Source: an uncultured Eubacteriales bacterium
GTDB lineage: Bacteria > Bacillota > Clostridia > Oscillospirales > Oscillospiraceae
Assembly (NCBI GenBank): GCA_902475855.1
Contig: CABSBF010000003.1
Span: 1-64,000, forward strand
Length of the DNA stretch: 64,000 bases
Reading direction: 5' to 3'
Of the stretch, positions 52,438 to 60,584 are shown one piece after another. Made by a program: the position numbers and the translations under genes. The notes beneath the pieces were generated by a model, which worked only from the letters and a program-made list of their open reading frames with translations, was not told the DNA's origin and did no database searches. Position 1 is the first letter of the stretch; the number at the start of each line of letters is the position of its first letter.

Positions 52438-53022
52438 TTAATCGATCACGCGGATCGTTTCAATGACCGGCTGATATCCGTCCTGCACCGTGCCGTTGTT
52501 GTCCACCACGGGAACAGTCTCGCAGATTGCGTCCACAACATCCATGCCGCTTGTGACATAGCCGAAGCAGGCATAGTTCCCGTCGAGGAAATCAGAATCC
52601 TGATGGACGATGAAAAACTGAGAGCTTGCGCTGTCCATCGCCGGGGAGCGCGCCATGGAAATCGCGCCGCGGGTGTGGGAAAGGTCGTTCTTCACGCCGT
52701 TGGCGGAGAATTCCCCCTTAATCTTCTCATCGGAGCCGCCCATGCCGGTTCCTTCCGGATCTCCGCCCTGCATCATAAAGCCGTTGATAATACGGTGGAA
52801 GGTCAAGCCGTCGTAGAAGCCGCTCTTGGCCAGCTTCAGAAAGTTGGCTGCCGTGATAGGCGCAGCATCTGCATCCAGCTCCAGAGCGATGGTGCCATAG
52901 TTTCGGATTTCAATCTCCACATGGTGCTTTCCGCCGCTCTCGCCGGAGCCGGTGCTCCCACAGGCGCTCAGGATTCCAAGCAGCAGCGCAAGCGCTGCCG
53001 CAAAAGCAAAGAATTTCTTCAT
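52438..53022 (-). CDS. Cyclophilin-type peptidyl-prolyl isomerase lipoprotein
   Basis: 194 residues. Signal peptide with lipobox GILSACGS, then a bacterial cyclophilin: YDGLTFHRIINGFMMQGGDP, GAISMARSPAMDSASSQFFI and FLDGNYACFGYVTSGMDVVD. It catalyses prolyl isomerisation in secreted proteins at the outer face of the membrane. 17 bases after mnmA, on the same strand. Confidence 0.94.
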   Translation of the reverse strand: MKKFFAFAAALALLLGILSACGSTGSGESGGKHHVEIEIRNYGTIALELDADAAPITAANFLKLAKSGFYDGLTFHRIINGFMMQGGDPEGTGMGGSDEKIKGEFSANGVKNDLSHTRGAISMARSPAMDSASSQFFIVHQDSDFLDGNYACFGYVTSGMDVVDAICETVPVVDNNGTVQDGYQPVIETIRVID

Positions 53023-53039
53023 TTTGTGATTACCTCCGT

Positions 53040-54065
53040 TTATTCGCAGATCGTGCCGCCGCCGAGGACGGTCTCTCCGTCGTAAAATACCGCCGTCTGT
53101 CCCGGCGTTGCCGCCCGCTGCGGCTCGTCGAACAGCAGCTCACAGCCATTGGGCAGCGGGGTCAGGAGTGCAGGTGCCGTTTTGGTCGTATATCGAAGCT
53201 TTGCCTGCACGCGAAGCGGCCCCGCCGGACACTCGAAGGGAATGTAGTTCACATCCCGTACCGTCACACGCCGTGAAAACAGCCCTGCCTCCTCGCCTAC
53301 CACAACGTCCGTGCCGTGTTTACCCAGCACATAGACCCGGTGGCCGCAGGAAAGCTCCAGGCCGCGGCGCTGGCCAACGGTGTATGCCTCCAGACCGCGG
53401 TGTGGGCCCAGCACGCCGCCCTCCGGCGTAACGAAATTGCCGCGCTGCGGCACAATCCCACGGGCAGTCAGATAGGCCATATAATCTCCGTCCGGGACAA
53501 AACAGATATCCTGAGAGTCATGCTTGCGTGCAAGCTGCAAGCCTCGCTTCGCCGCAAGCTGCCGCACGGCCTCCTTGCTTTCCGTTTCTCCCAAGGGGAA
53601 GAGCGTATGAGAAAGCTGATACTGCGTCAGTCCACAGAGCATATAGGTCTGATCCTTCGCCGCATCCGCCGCAATTCTGAGGAGAAAGCGGCTGTTTTGC
53701 TCCTGTACACGGGCATAGTGCCCGGTGGCGATTCCGTCGTAGCCCAGCGAAAGCGCCCTTTCCAGAAACAGGCCGAACTTCAGCGCACGGTTGCAGAAAA
53801 TACAGGGATTCGGCGTGCCTCCCTTCCGGTAGACCTCGGTGAAGGGCGTGATGACCTCGCGCTCAAATTCCGCGCGCAGGTCAAACACATGAAACGGTAC
53901 GCCCATCTGCTGCGCTGCCGTGCGCGCGTCCTCGATCTCCCGCTCCTGTCCGGAGTCCCGCAGCAGCATGGTCGCACCGCCGACCTCATAGCCCTGCTCC
54001 TGCAAAAGAAGGCAGGCCGCCGCGCTGTCCACTCCGCCGGACATTGCCGTCAGGATTCTGTGCAT
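53040..54065 (-). CDS. mnmA: tRNA-specific 2-thiouridylase MnmA (copy 1)
   Basis: 341 residues. Pyrophosphatase loop AMSGGVDSAAA at the N-terminus, TPNPCIFCNRALKFG with catalytic Cys88, HDSQDICFVPDG with Cys188, and C-terminal RVQAKLRYTTKTAP then GQTAVFYDGETVLGGGTI. It thiolates U34 of tRNA for Lys, Glu and Gln. The region around residues 35-48 lacks the CC pair seen in the second copy, so the two paralogues may differ in substrate or sulfur relay. Confidence 0.93.
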   Translation of the reverse strand: MHRILTAMSGGVDSAAACLLLQEQGYEVGGATMLLRDSGQEREIEDARTAAQQMGVPFHVFDLRAEFEREVITPFTEVYRKGGTPNPCIFCNRALKFGLFLERALSLGYDGIATGHYARVQEQNSRFLLRIAADAAKDQTYMLCGLTQYQLSHTLFPLGETESKEAVRQLAAKRGLQLARKHDSQDICFVPDGDYMAYLTARGIVPQRGNFVTPEGGVLGPHRGLEAYTVGQRRGLELSCGHRVYVLGKHGTDVVVGEEAGLFSRRVTVRDVNYIPFECPAGPLRVQAKLRYTTKTAPALLTPLPNGCELLFDEPQRAATPGQTAVFYDGETVLGGGTICE

Positions 54066-54127
54066 ACCGTTCCCTCCTCTTTTTTGTTATCATACCGCAA
54101 TTGTAGGAAAAAAGCAAGACCGGGGCG

Positions 54128-54155
54128 TTGACCCTTACAAAAAATGTGGTAAAAT
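54128..54155 (+). promoter_or_regulatory. Promoter of the DUF2156/GNAT pair
   Basis: TTGACC (54128-54133), 16-base spacer, TAAAAT (54150-54155), with a GAAAGAGG ribosome site before the ATG at 54197. Confidence 0.7.
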
Positions 54156-54196
54156 AAATGTAGAGTTTGCCCATTTTGGGTGGAAAGAGGTAATCT

Positions 54197-55093
54197 ATGC
54201 TAGAATTTCGTCCTATCACATTGCAAGACAAGTCTATTCTTCATCCCTTCTTCTATCGCGCCGATGGCTACGGCGCGGAGGATTCCTTTGTCACACTCTT
54301 CCTCTGGGGCGACCAGAAGGTCGCTTTCTTTGAAAATGAGCCGGTTATCCTCAGCAAATTCACCAGCGAATCCTATGCCTTCCCCGCGCCGAACCATGAC
54401 CTGAAGGCTGTGATCGAGGCCTTCCTCGCGGACGCGCGGGAGCGCGGCTTCCCCTGCCGCATTTTCGGCCTTCTGGAGCAGGATGTTGCGCGGCTGGAAG
54501 CTCTTTTCCCCGGCCGTTTCCATTTCCGCACGGTGCGTAACAGCTTCGATTACATCTACGAAATCGACCACCTTGCAGATCTGCACGGCAAAAAATTGCA
54601 GGCAAAGCGCAATCACTGCAACCACTTTGAGGAAGCCTATCCGGACTACCGTCTGCTGGAACTGGATGCGGCGCAGCTTCCCCGCTGCCGTACCTTTACG
54701 GAGCAGTGGTACGCTGCGCACATTGAGCAGGGCAAGGAGGCCGAATTTGCAGGCGAGCGCGCCGCCATCGGCAAGGCCTTCGGCCACTATGAGGCGCTGG
54801 GTCTGGAGGGCCTCGTGCTGGAAGCGGGCGGCGAGATTGTCGCCTTCTGCATGGGCAACCGCATTCGCAAGGACACCTATGACGTGAATTTTGAAAAGGC
54901 GCTGCCGGAGATCAACGGCGCTTACGCCATGATCAACCGTGAATTCGCCCGCTGCATTCGCGAGCGCCATCCCGATGTGCGCTATCTCAACCGCGAGGAT
55001 GACATGGGCATTGAGGGTCTTCGCCGCGCGAAGGAAAGCTACACCCCGGACATTCTGCTGGAAAAATATCTGGCAGAGGAGGTCACGCGATGA
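54197..55093 (+). CDS. DUF2156 family acyltransferase-like protein
   Basis: 298 residues, the stand-alone form of the GNAT-like domain found at the C-terminus of phosphatidylglycerol lysyltransferases. Family blocks: SFVTLFLWGDQKVAFF, SFDYIYEIDHLADLHGKKLQ, AKRNHCNHFEEAYPDY, GLVLEAGGEIVAFCMGNRI, and YLNREDDMGIEGLRRAKESY. It probably transfers an acyl or aminoacyl group; substrate unknown. Overlaps the next gene (ATGA). Confidence 0.88.
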   Translation: MLEFRPITLQDKSILHPFFYRADGYGAEDSFVTLFLWGDQKVAFFENEPVILSKFTSESYAFPAPNHDLKAVIEAFLADARERGFPCRIFGLLEQDVARLEALFPGRFHFRTVRNSFDYIYEIDHLADLHGKKLQAKRNHCNHFEEAYPDYRLLELDAAQLPRCRTFTEQWYAAHIEQGKEAEFAGERAAIGKAFGHYEALGLEGLVLEAGGEIVAFCMGNRIRKDTYDVNFEKALPEINGAYAMINREFARCIRERHPDVRYLNREDDMGIEGLRRAKESYTPDILLEKYLAEEVTR

Positions 55094-55878
55094 TCCTCCG
55101 CGCCGGGCGTGAGGAAATTCCCGCCCTCACCGCGCTGTGGCAAGCCTGTTTTGGCGACCGCAGGGAGGACATTGAGTTGTTCTGGCGGAATTTCGGGAAA
55201 AGTGCGGAGGTTTTCTGCGCAAAAGTAGGCAAGAATCCGGTATCCATGGCCTGTGCACTGCCCGTTCAGCTTGTGGATGAAACCGGAGAGAGTCATCCGG
55301 CGGCCTATCTCTATGCCGTTGCGACTGCATCCGCCTACCGGCGGTGCGGCCTGTGCGGAAAAGTATTGGCCTTTGCGGAGGATGCACTGCGCAAAACAGG
55401 GGTTTCCTATGCGCTGCTGGTTCCCTCGGAGCCATCACTCTTCAATTTCTACCGGCGCGGCGGCTACCAAACCGTAGCGTTCCGCGGGCGTGAGGACATC
55501 AATGTCCCGCCATGTGCCGGAACGGTACAGGAGATCGGTGCAGAAGCGTATTTCAATCTGCGGGAGCTTCTGCTGTATGAAAACTTCCTGTCCTGCGGGC
55601 CGGACTTTCTGCGCTATCAGGCAGCAGGCGACCTGCTGTGCCGCGTGGAAACTGAGCAGCAGGTATTCTGCGCGGTCTGCTCACGGGGAAAGGAGCCCTT
55701 CACCGTCAAGGAGCTGCTTCCCTATGACCCCGCCGCCGCCGCGCTCCTGCTGCAAGCCTCCGGCGCGCAAAGCGGCGTCTGCCTGACGCCGGATGGTACG
55801 CTTCCCTATGCCATGGGCAAGGCGCTGTGCGACGGTGCGCTGCCCCAGAATCTCTATTTCGGGCTGGCAATGGATTAA
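55090..55878 (+). CDS. GNAT-family N-acetyltransferase
   Basis: 262 residues. An Eis/GNAT-like domain at the N-terminus: YLYAVATASAYRRCGLCGKV is the acetyl-CoA-binding loop, followed by YALLVPSEPSLFNFYRRGGY. The C-terminal half (about residues 150-262) is a second, degenerate domain ending YFGLAMD. Likely an acetyltransferase acting with the DUF2156 protein. Confidence 0.85.
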   Translation: MILRAGREEIPALTALWQACFGDRREDIELFWRNFGKSAEVFCAKVGKNPVSMACALPVQLVDETGESHPAAYLYAVATASAYRRCGLCGKVLAFAEDALRKTGVSYALLVPSEPSLFNFYRRGGYQTVAFRGREDINVPPCAGTVQEIGAEAYFNLRELLLYENFLSCGPDFLRYQAAGDLLCRVETEQQVFCAVCSRGKEPFTVKELLPYDPAAAALLLQASGAQSGVCLTPDGTLPYAMGKALCDGALPQNLYFGLAMD

Positions 55879-55890
55879 CCGAAAATACAC

Positions 55891-55922
55891 CGCGGCCTGC
55901 TGCAAGCTTGCAGCAGGCCGCG
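55891..55922. terminator. Perfect 32-base palindromic terminator
   Basis: 55891-55906 and 55907-55922 are exact complements (CGCGGCCTGCTGCAAG). It serves the plus-strand operon and the convergent surface protein gene. Confidence 0.85.
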
Positions 55923-55936
55923 AAACTTTTATTCTT

Positions 55937-57532
55937 TTACTGTTCGGAACGTTTTTTCCGCAGGCAGATCATCGTGCCCGCAAGCGCAGCGGCAGCCAGA
56001 GCGCTGACTGCAAACCACACTGCCGCATCATCGCCCGTTGCAGGAGAAGGCTTCTTTTCCGGCTCCGTGGGCTTGACGGGCTCCTCGGAAGGCTTGGGGC
56101 TGCTTGGCTCCAGTGGCTCGGAAGGCTCTGTCGGCTTCTGTTTCCAGACGGCAGTATAGGTCGTGTCGGCCGTCACCGTCTGTGCAAGGTCCGGGCTCCA
56201 ACCGTCAAAATCATAGCCTTCGCGCATGGGCGTGCCGTTAAAGGCAGGAAGCGCCGCACCATAGGGCAGATTATTGATTGTCTGATCCTCAAAGAGCACT
56301 GCATCCTCCACACCGTCCGTGTAAGTCACGGTGTAGTAGCCGTGCGCCGCCTTCAGCGCATACTCGGAGGTGTCCAGCGTTCCTGTGCCGGTGTAGCGCT
56401 CCGCCGTATCCGGCCGGCCGCAGACATAGCGCGTTTCCCCGTCATAGTACCAGCCGTCCACCATATGGCCGCAGGAGGGAAGTGTCGTCCCCACTGCAAC
56501 CTCGCCCAGCGTGACATTGGCGCCGTTATTGTAAATATCGTCGCCCGCGGTCTTCGCGGTGTTTCCATAGAGCTTCACGCCGTCGGCAATTGTCGCAGTT
56601 CCCTTGAATACCATAATACCACCGCCATAGCTGTCAGCCGTATTGCCGGAGATCTCACCGCCCTCGATCCGCAGGCTGGCGTCCTCATGCGTCGCATAGA
56701 AAAGGATTGCGCCGCCCATATGCCCCTTGCAGCCCGTGATCTTGCCATCCTGAATCACAACGGTAACCGGCGAGGTGTTGGTGCAGACCCAAACGGCGCC
56801 GCCGCCGAGATCCTCATCCGTATCCGTACAGTTGATGATCTCGCCGCCGTACATATAGAAGGAGACAGGCCCCTCGCTGCTGCCGAACATCACGTTGGCG
56901 CCGTTCAGACCGACTGCGCCGCCGGCGCCGCCTGTGCAGTTGCTGATTACGCCGTCATAGAAGTTGAAACGGCCGTGGTTCGATACCAGCACGCCGCCCG
57001 GAACATAGGCGTAGAGGTTGTGGCAATTGTCGATCGTGCCGCCCCGGAGATTAAAAACGCTGCTTCCCTCAATCTGCACACCACCGCAGGTGCCGGCGCT
57101 TTTGGAATCGCGGATCACGGCGCCTTCGTAAAGTGTCGCCTGCACCGTGCCGCTGATGAGCAGCACCGGCTGTGTATTATCGTGGGACGTCACCGTAAGC
57201 GTATCAGAGCCGTCCGCCGCGCCCAAATTCAGAACCGCATCATTCTTCACATTCAGGCAGGCAACACTGAGGGTATTACCGTCGCCCAGAATGGTCAGCG
57301 TTCCCTTGCTCACAACAGTCTGCGCCGTACCGCCGGTGCCGCTTATCTGAATATCGCCGCCCAACCGGAGAGTCAGCTCTCCGCCGGACTCGTTCAGCGC
57401 GGCAATTTGCTCAAGCAGCTCCGCTTCCGTGGAAACCGTAACGACTTTTGCATCTTCCGCAAAGGCCGTTGCAGGAAGGCAGAAAACCAGGACTGCCAGT
57501 ACGCACAGAGCCGCAAAGAATCTCTTTTTCAT
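55937..57532 (-). CDS. Sortase-anchored surface protein with beta-helix and InlB-type repeat
   Basis: 531 residues. Signal peptide (FFAALCVLAVLVFCLPATAF), then a right-handed beta-helix of the pectate-lyase-like type with repeated GG(V/A)xV...GGTI/GGEI..NC turns (about 100-340), and one InlB/Flg_new repeat (REGYDFDGWSPD). A Pro/Glu/Ser linker and a C-terminal PSPATGDDA signal with a hydrophobic helix and RKKRSEQ follow. Probably an exposed adhesin or glycan-binding protein; no catalytic residues are recognised. The second sortase substrate of the window, with a different signal (SPATG versus APKTG). Confidence 0.85.
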   Translation of the reverse strand: MKKRFFAALCVLAVLVFCLPATAFAEDAKVVTVSTEAELLEQIAALNESGGELTLRLGGDIQISGTGGTAQTVVSKGTLTILGDGNTLSVACLNVKNDAVLNLGAADGSDTLTVTSHDNTQPVLLISGTVQATLYEGAVIRDSKSAGTCGGVQIEGSSVFNLRGGTIDNCHNLYAYVPGGVLVSNHGRFNFYDGVISNCTGGAGGAVGLNGANVMFGSSEGPVSFYMYGGEIINCTDTDEDLGGGAVWVCTNTSPVTVVIQDGKITGCKGHMGGAILFYATHEDASLRIEGGEISGNTADSYGGGIMVFKGTATIADGVKLYGNTAKTAGDDIYNNGANVTLGEVAVGTTLPSCGHMVDGWYYDGETRYVCGRPDTAERYTGTGTLDTSEYALKAAHGYYTVTYTDGVEDAVLFEDQTINNLPYGAALPAFNGTPMREGYDFDGWSPDLAQTVTADTTYTAVWKQKPTEPSEPLEPSSPKPSEEPVKPTEPEKKPSPATGDDAAVWFAVSALAAAALAGTMICLRKKRSEQ

Positions 57533-57674
57533 TTCATCAAGTCCTTTCTCCGTATTTTTTGGAAGATTTTCTTGCTGTTCTTATTATAGATTGAAACGCA
57601 CTTCAATGCAAGTATATTTTTGGAATCGCTCGATTTCCGGCTTCGCTTCGGAGCTGGCCTGCGGAAGTTTCATC

Positions 57675-57703
57675 TTGACAAGCGTTCCGTTTGATGCTAT
57701 AAA
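57675..57703 (+). promoter_or_regulatory. Strong sigma-A promoter of the HD-domain/mnmA2 unit
   Basis: TTGACA (57675-57680), exact 17-base spacer, TATAAA (57698-57703). Confidence 0.85.
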
Positions 57704-57712
57704 ATAACCATC

Positions 57713-57724
57713 CTACTAGAGTAG
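57713..57724 (+). promoter_or_regulatory. Palindrome at the predicted transcription start
   Basis: CTACT-AG-AGTAG lies about 10 bases downstream of the -10 box. Its position suits a repressor operator. No regulator can be named. Confidence 0.35.
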
Positions 57725-57754
57725 TATGATTTCATTGGCAAAGAAGTGTTCTTT

Positions 57755-58312
57755 ATGGTTCCGACAAAGCAGGAAGCAGCGGTGCTTCTGAAAAAGTATA
57801 ATTCCGACCCGTTTCATCTAAAACATGCGGAGATCGTTTCCGGCGTGATGGAGTATTTCGCACAGGAGCTGGGCTATGGCAGCGAGGCCGAATTCCGGGG
57901 AATTGTCGGTTTGCTGCACGATCTGGATTTTGAGCAGTTTCCCGATCAGCACTGCATCAAGGAGCAGGAGCTGATGCGGCAGGCCGGGCTGGATGAATCC
58001 ATCATCCATGCAGCAGCCAGTCACGGCTATGGGATCACCGTAGACATCCGCCCGGAGCATGAGATGGAAAAAGTTCTCTATGCAGTCGATGAGCTCACCG
58101 GGCTGATCGGTGCGGCGGCGCTGGTGCGTCCGTCTAAGAGTGTGCAGGATCCGGAGTTGAAATCCGTGAAGAAAAAATTCAAATCGCCCAATTTCGCCGC
58201 CGGCTGCTCACGGGAGGTCATCACACGGGGTGCCGGGATGCTGGGCTGGAGCCTGGACGATCTCATCGCGCGCACCATAGACGCCATGCGCGCTGCCCCG
58301 GCGGCCGACTGA
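57755..58312 (+). CDS. HD-domain phosphohydrolase-like protein
   Basis: 185 residues. The HD motif is at GLLHDLDFEQFP (His55-Asp56) with upstream His21/His24 (HLKHAEIVSGVM) and a downstream AAASHGYG His as metal ligands. Family members act on nucleotides or related phosphates; the substrate here is unknown. A GTG nine bases upstream is an alternative start. One base separates the stop and the next gene, so it is probably co-transcribed with mnmA copy 2. Confidence 0.82.
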   Translation: MVPTKQEAAVLLKKYNSDPFHLKHAEIVSGVMEYFAQELGYGSEAEFRGIVGLLHDLDFEQFPDQHCIKEQELMRQAGLDESIIHAAASHGYGITVDIRPEHEMEKVLYAVDELTGLIGAAALVRPSKSVQDPELKSVKKKFKSPNFAAGCSREVITRGAGMLGWSLDDLIARTIDAMRAAPAAD

Positions 58313-58313
58313 T

Positions 58314-59377
58314 ATGAGAATTCTGGTCGCCATGAGCGGAGGCGTGGATTCCAGCGTCGCCGCAAAGCTGCTGTCGGACACAGGAAACGAATGCATCGGC
58401 TGCACGATGAAGCTCTACACCAACGAGGATGCGGGTATCTCCCGCGCGCACAGCTGCTGCTCGCTGGATGATGTGGAAGATGCGCGCAGTGTCGCCCACC
58501 GGCTGCACATGCCCTACTACGTTTTCAATTTCTCCGATGATTTCCGTGAGAAGGTCATCGGCAAGTTCATCCGCTGCTATCAGCAGGGGCTCACGCCGAA
58601 TCCCTGCATCGACTGCAACCGCTACATGAAGTTTGACCGGCTCTTCGAGCGGGCAAAAATTCTCGGCTGCGACCATATCGCAACCGGTCACTATACCCGC
58701 ATTGTTCAGGAAAACGGGCTCTACATACTTAAAAAAGCGCTGGATACTTCTAAGGATCAGAGCTATGTTCTCTACGACATGACACAGGAGCAGCTCGCGC
58801 ATACACTTTTCCCGCTTGGAGAGCTTCACAAAGCACAGACACGGCGCATTGCGGAGGAGGCTGGCCTTCTGAACGCCGAAAAACCTGACAGTCAGGATAT
58901 TTGCTTTGTCCCGAATGGCGACTATGCCTCCGTGATTGAGCTGCACTCCGGCAAAAAATCCGAGCCCGGCAATTTTGTAGACAGCGCCGGGCGTCTCCTC
59001 GGACGGCACGAGGGCATCATTCGATATACCGTTGGGCAGCACCGCGGACTTGGACTCTCCCTGCCGGAGAAGCACTATGTCTGCGCCATCTGCCCGGAAA
59101 CGAATACGGTCGTGCTGGGCAGCATGGAGGAGCTCTGCCGCCGCGATGTCAGGGTTGGCACCTTCACTGGATTTCCGGGCATTCTCCTGATGTGTGCTTT
59201 CGCTGCCGCGCAAAGCTGCGCTACCGCCAGCCGGAGCAGCCCGTGCTGGCAGAGCTTCAGTCGGACGGAACGCTGCTTTTGCGCTTTGATGCGCCGCAGC
59301 GCGCACCGGCGCCGGGACAGGCCGCAGTCCTCTACGTGGGAGATACCGTTCTCGGTGGCGGCACGATCCTGAAATAA
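58314..59377 (+). pseudogene. mnmA: tRNA 2-thiouridylase MnmA (copy 2), disrupted by a -1 frameshift
   Basis: The N-terminal 280 or so residues are canonical: AMSGGVDSSVAAKLL, SCCSLDDVEDAR, TPNPCIDCNRYMKF (Cys98) and PDSQDICFVPNG (Cys197). After RVGTF the frame reads a foreign tail. The true C-terminus (HWISG, then RAKLRYRQPEQP and GQAAVLYVGDTVLGGGTI) continues in another frame to the stop at 59375-59377. One base is missing near 59160-59166, where the other frame would give RVGTFHWISG. Real gene decay or sequencing error are both possible. It is the closer match to the classic MnmA of the two copies. Confidence 0.88.
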
Positions 59378-59381
59378 CACC

Positions 59382-59415
59382 TGCCGTCAGCCGGAAAAAC
59401 GGCAGACGGCATTTT
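59382..59415 (+). terminator. Rho-independent terminator after mnmA copy 2
   Basis: TGCCGTC (59382-59388) pairs with GACGGCA (59405-59411), with an inner GCCG/CGGC stem and a GAAAAA loop, followed by TTTTG. Confidence 0.82.
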
Positions 59416-59485
59416 GCACGCAATTTTGGGGATTGCAAGCACGACAACTTCGTGATATACTACCGCTATCATGGAGGATTTTGTT

Positions 59486-59533
59486 ATGATATCTCACTAC
59501 CGCGCAGCGAGACGGGCAGGTCTGTCCGCATGA
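59486..59533 (+). CDS. Possible 15-codon leader ORF before the LPG-synthase-like gene
   Basis: The frame MISHYRAARRAGLSA starts 8 bases after a GGAGG and ends at a TGA that overlaps the next ATG (ATGA at 59530-59533). The following gene itself has no good ribosome site. Translation could be coupled through this mini-ORF. Alternatively an indel has split the true N-terminus. Confidence 0.35.
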   Translation: MISHYRAARRAGLSA

Positions 59534-60555
59534 CGCGCAAACGCACCCTGTGGCTGGCACTTTTTCTCGTCCTGACTGCCGCCACCGTGCTGATTCAGAT
59601 CAACAGTCAGGACTTCTCCTTTCCCGGCTTCTGGAACTGCTGTGTCAATTCTGACCACTGGCTTCTCGGCGCCGCTTTTTTGTGTATGCTCGGCATCATC
59701 TTCTGCGAAGGGATGAGCCTGCGTATGATTTGCAGCTCGCTCGGCTACCACAGGCCGCTCTACCATGGGCTTGTCTACTGTGCGGCTGACCTTTTCTTCT
59801 CTGCAATCACGCCTTCCGCCTCCGGCGGTCAGCCGGTCGCGGCCTACTGCATGTATATGGACGGTGTTCCGATGGAGGTTTCCTCCGTCGCGCTGCTGCT
59901 GAACCTGGTGCTCTACAAGGCGGCCCTGTTTCTCGTAACCGTTATCTGTATTGCGCTGCGTCCAACCGTTTTCGTGAGCTATCACACCGCATCTTTGGTG
60001 TTACTGCTGCTGGGCGCGGTCATTCAGGGCGCGCTGGCCATCCTGCTTCTTCTGCTGCTGTTCCGTCCGAAGCTGGTGCATTCCATCTGCAACTGGAGCA
60101 TCTCCCTGCTTGCCAAACTTCACCTGCTGCGCAAGGCAGAGGAAAAGCGGGCAAAGCTTTCCGGCTGGATCGACAGCTACGGCATCTGCGCCGCCTCCGT
60201 CCGCGGAAATGCAGGGATGCTCGTGCGCACCTTCCTGCTGAATCTGGGGCAGCGCATCTGCATGCTGATGGTGCCTGTGCTGGTTTTTCTGGCGCTGGGC
60301 GGCGCAAAGCGCGACTGGCTGGATATTTTCATTGGTCAGAGCCATGTCTATCTCGGCTCCAATGCCGTCCCCCTGCCCGGTGCGGTGGGCGCGGCCGACT
60401 GGCTCTTCGTTGACATCTGCGGCAGCTATTTCCCCGATGCCGTCGGCTTCAATCTGCTGTCCAGAGGAATCTCCTTCTACTGCAACGTGGCAATCTGCGG
60501 TCTGATGACCTGGTTCTGGCTGCTGCGCCACAAAAAACCGAGCAAAACCGCCTGA
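59530..60555 (+). CDS. LPG synthase TM-type (UPF0104) membrane protein
   Basis: 341 residues, eight or so helices of the lysylphosphatidylglycerol synthase membrane domain/AglD family. FFSAITPSASGGQPVAAYCM with the conserved P-A-G-G, and YLGSNAVPLPGAVGAADWLF near the end are the family signatures. It lacks the cytoplasmic aminoacyl-transferase domain, so it is more likely a flippase-like or regulatory membrane protein. The start at 59530 follows the leader ORF; the track to 59452 is open but has no ribosome site. Confidence 0.85.
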   Translation: MTRKRTLWLALFLVLTAATVLIQINSQDFSFPGFWNCCVNSDHWLLGAAFLCMLGIIFCEGMSLRMICSSLGYHRPLYHGLVYCAADLFFSAITPSASGGQPVAAYCMYMDGVPMEVSSVALLLNLVLYKAALFLVTVICIALRPTVFVSYHTASLVLLLLGAVIQGALAILLLLLLFRPKLVHSICNWSISLLAKLHLLRKAEEKRAKLSGWIDSYGICAASVRGNAGMLVRTFLLNLGQRICMLMVPVLVFLALGGAKRDWLDIFIGQSHVYLGSNAVPLPGAVGAADWLFVDICGSYFPDAVGFNLLSRGISFYCNVAICGLMTWFWLLRHKKPSKTA

Positions 60556-60584
60556 TGGCGGAGAAATATGAAAGGAGCAACATC

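Noticed and set aside
55793..57589. A 598-codon plus-strand frame opposite the second sortase-anchored protein
   Set aside because: Shadow of the beta-helix gene. The minus strand has signal peptide, repeats and sortase signal; this frame has none.
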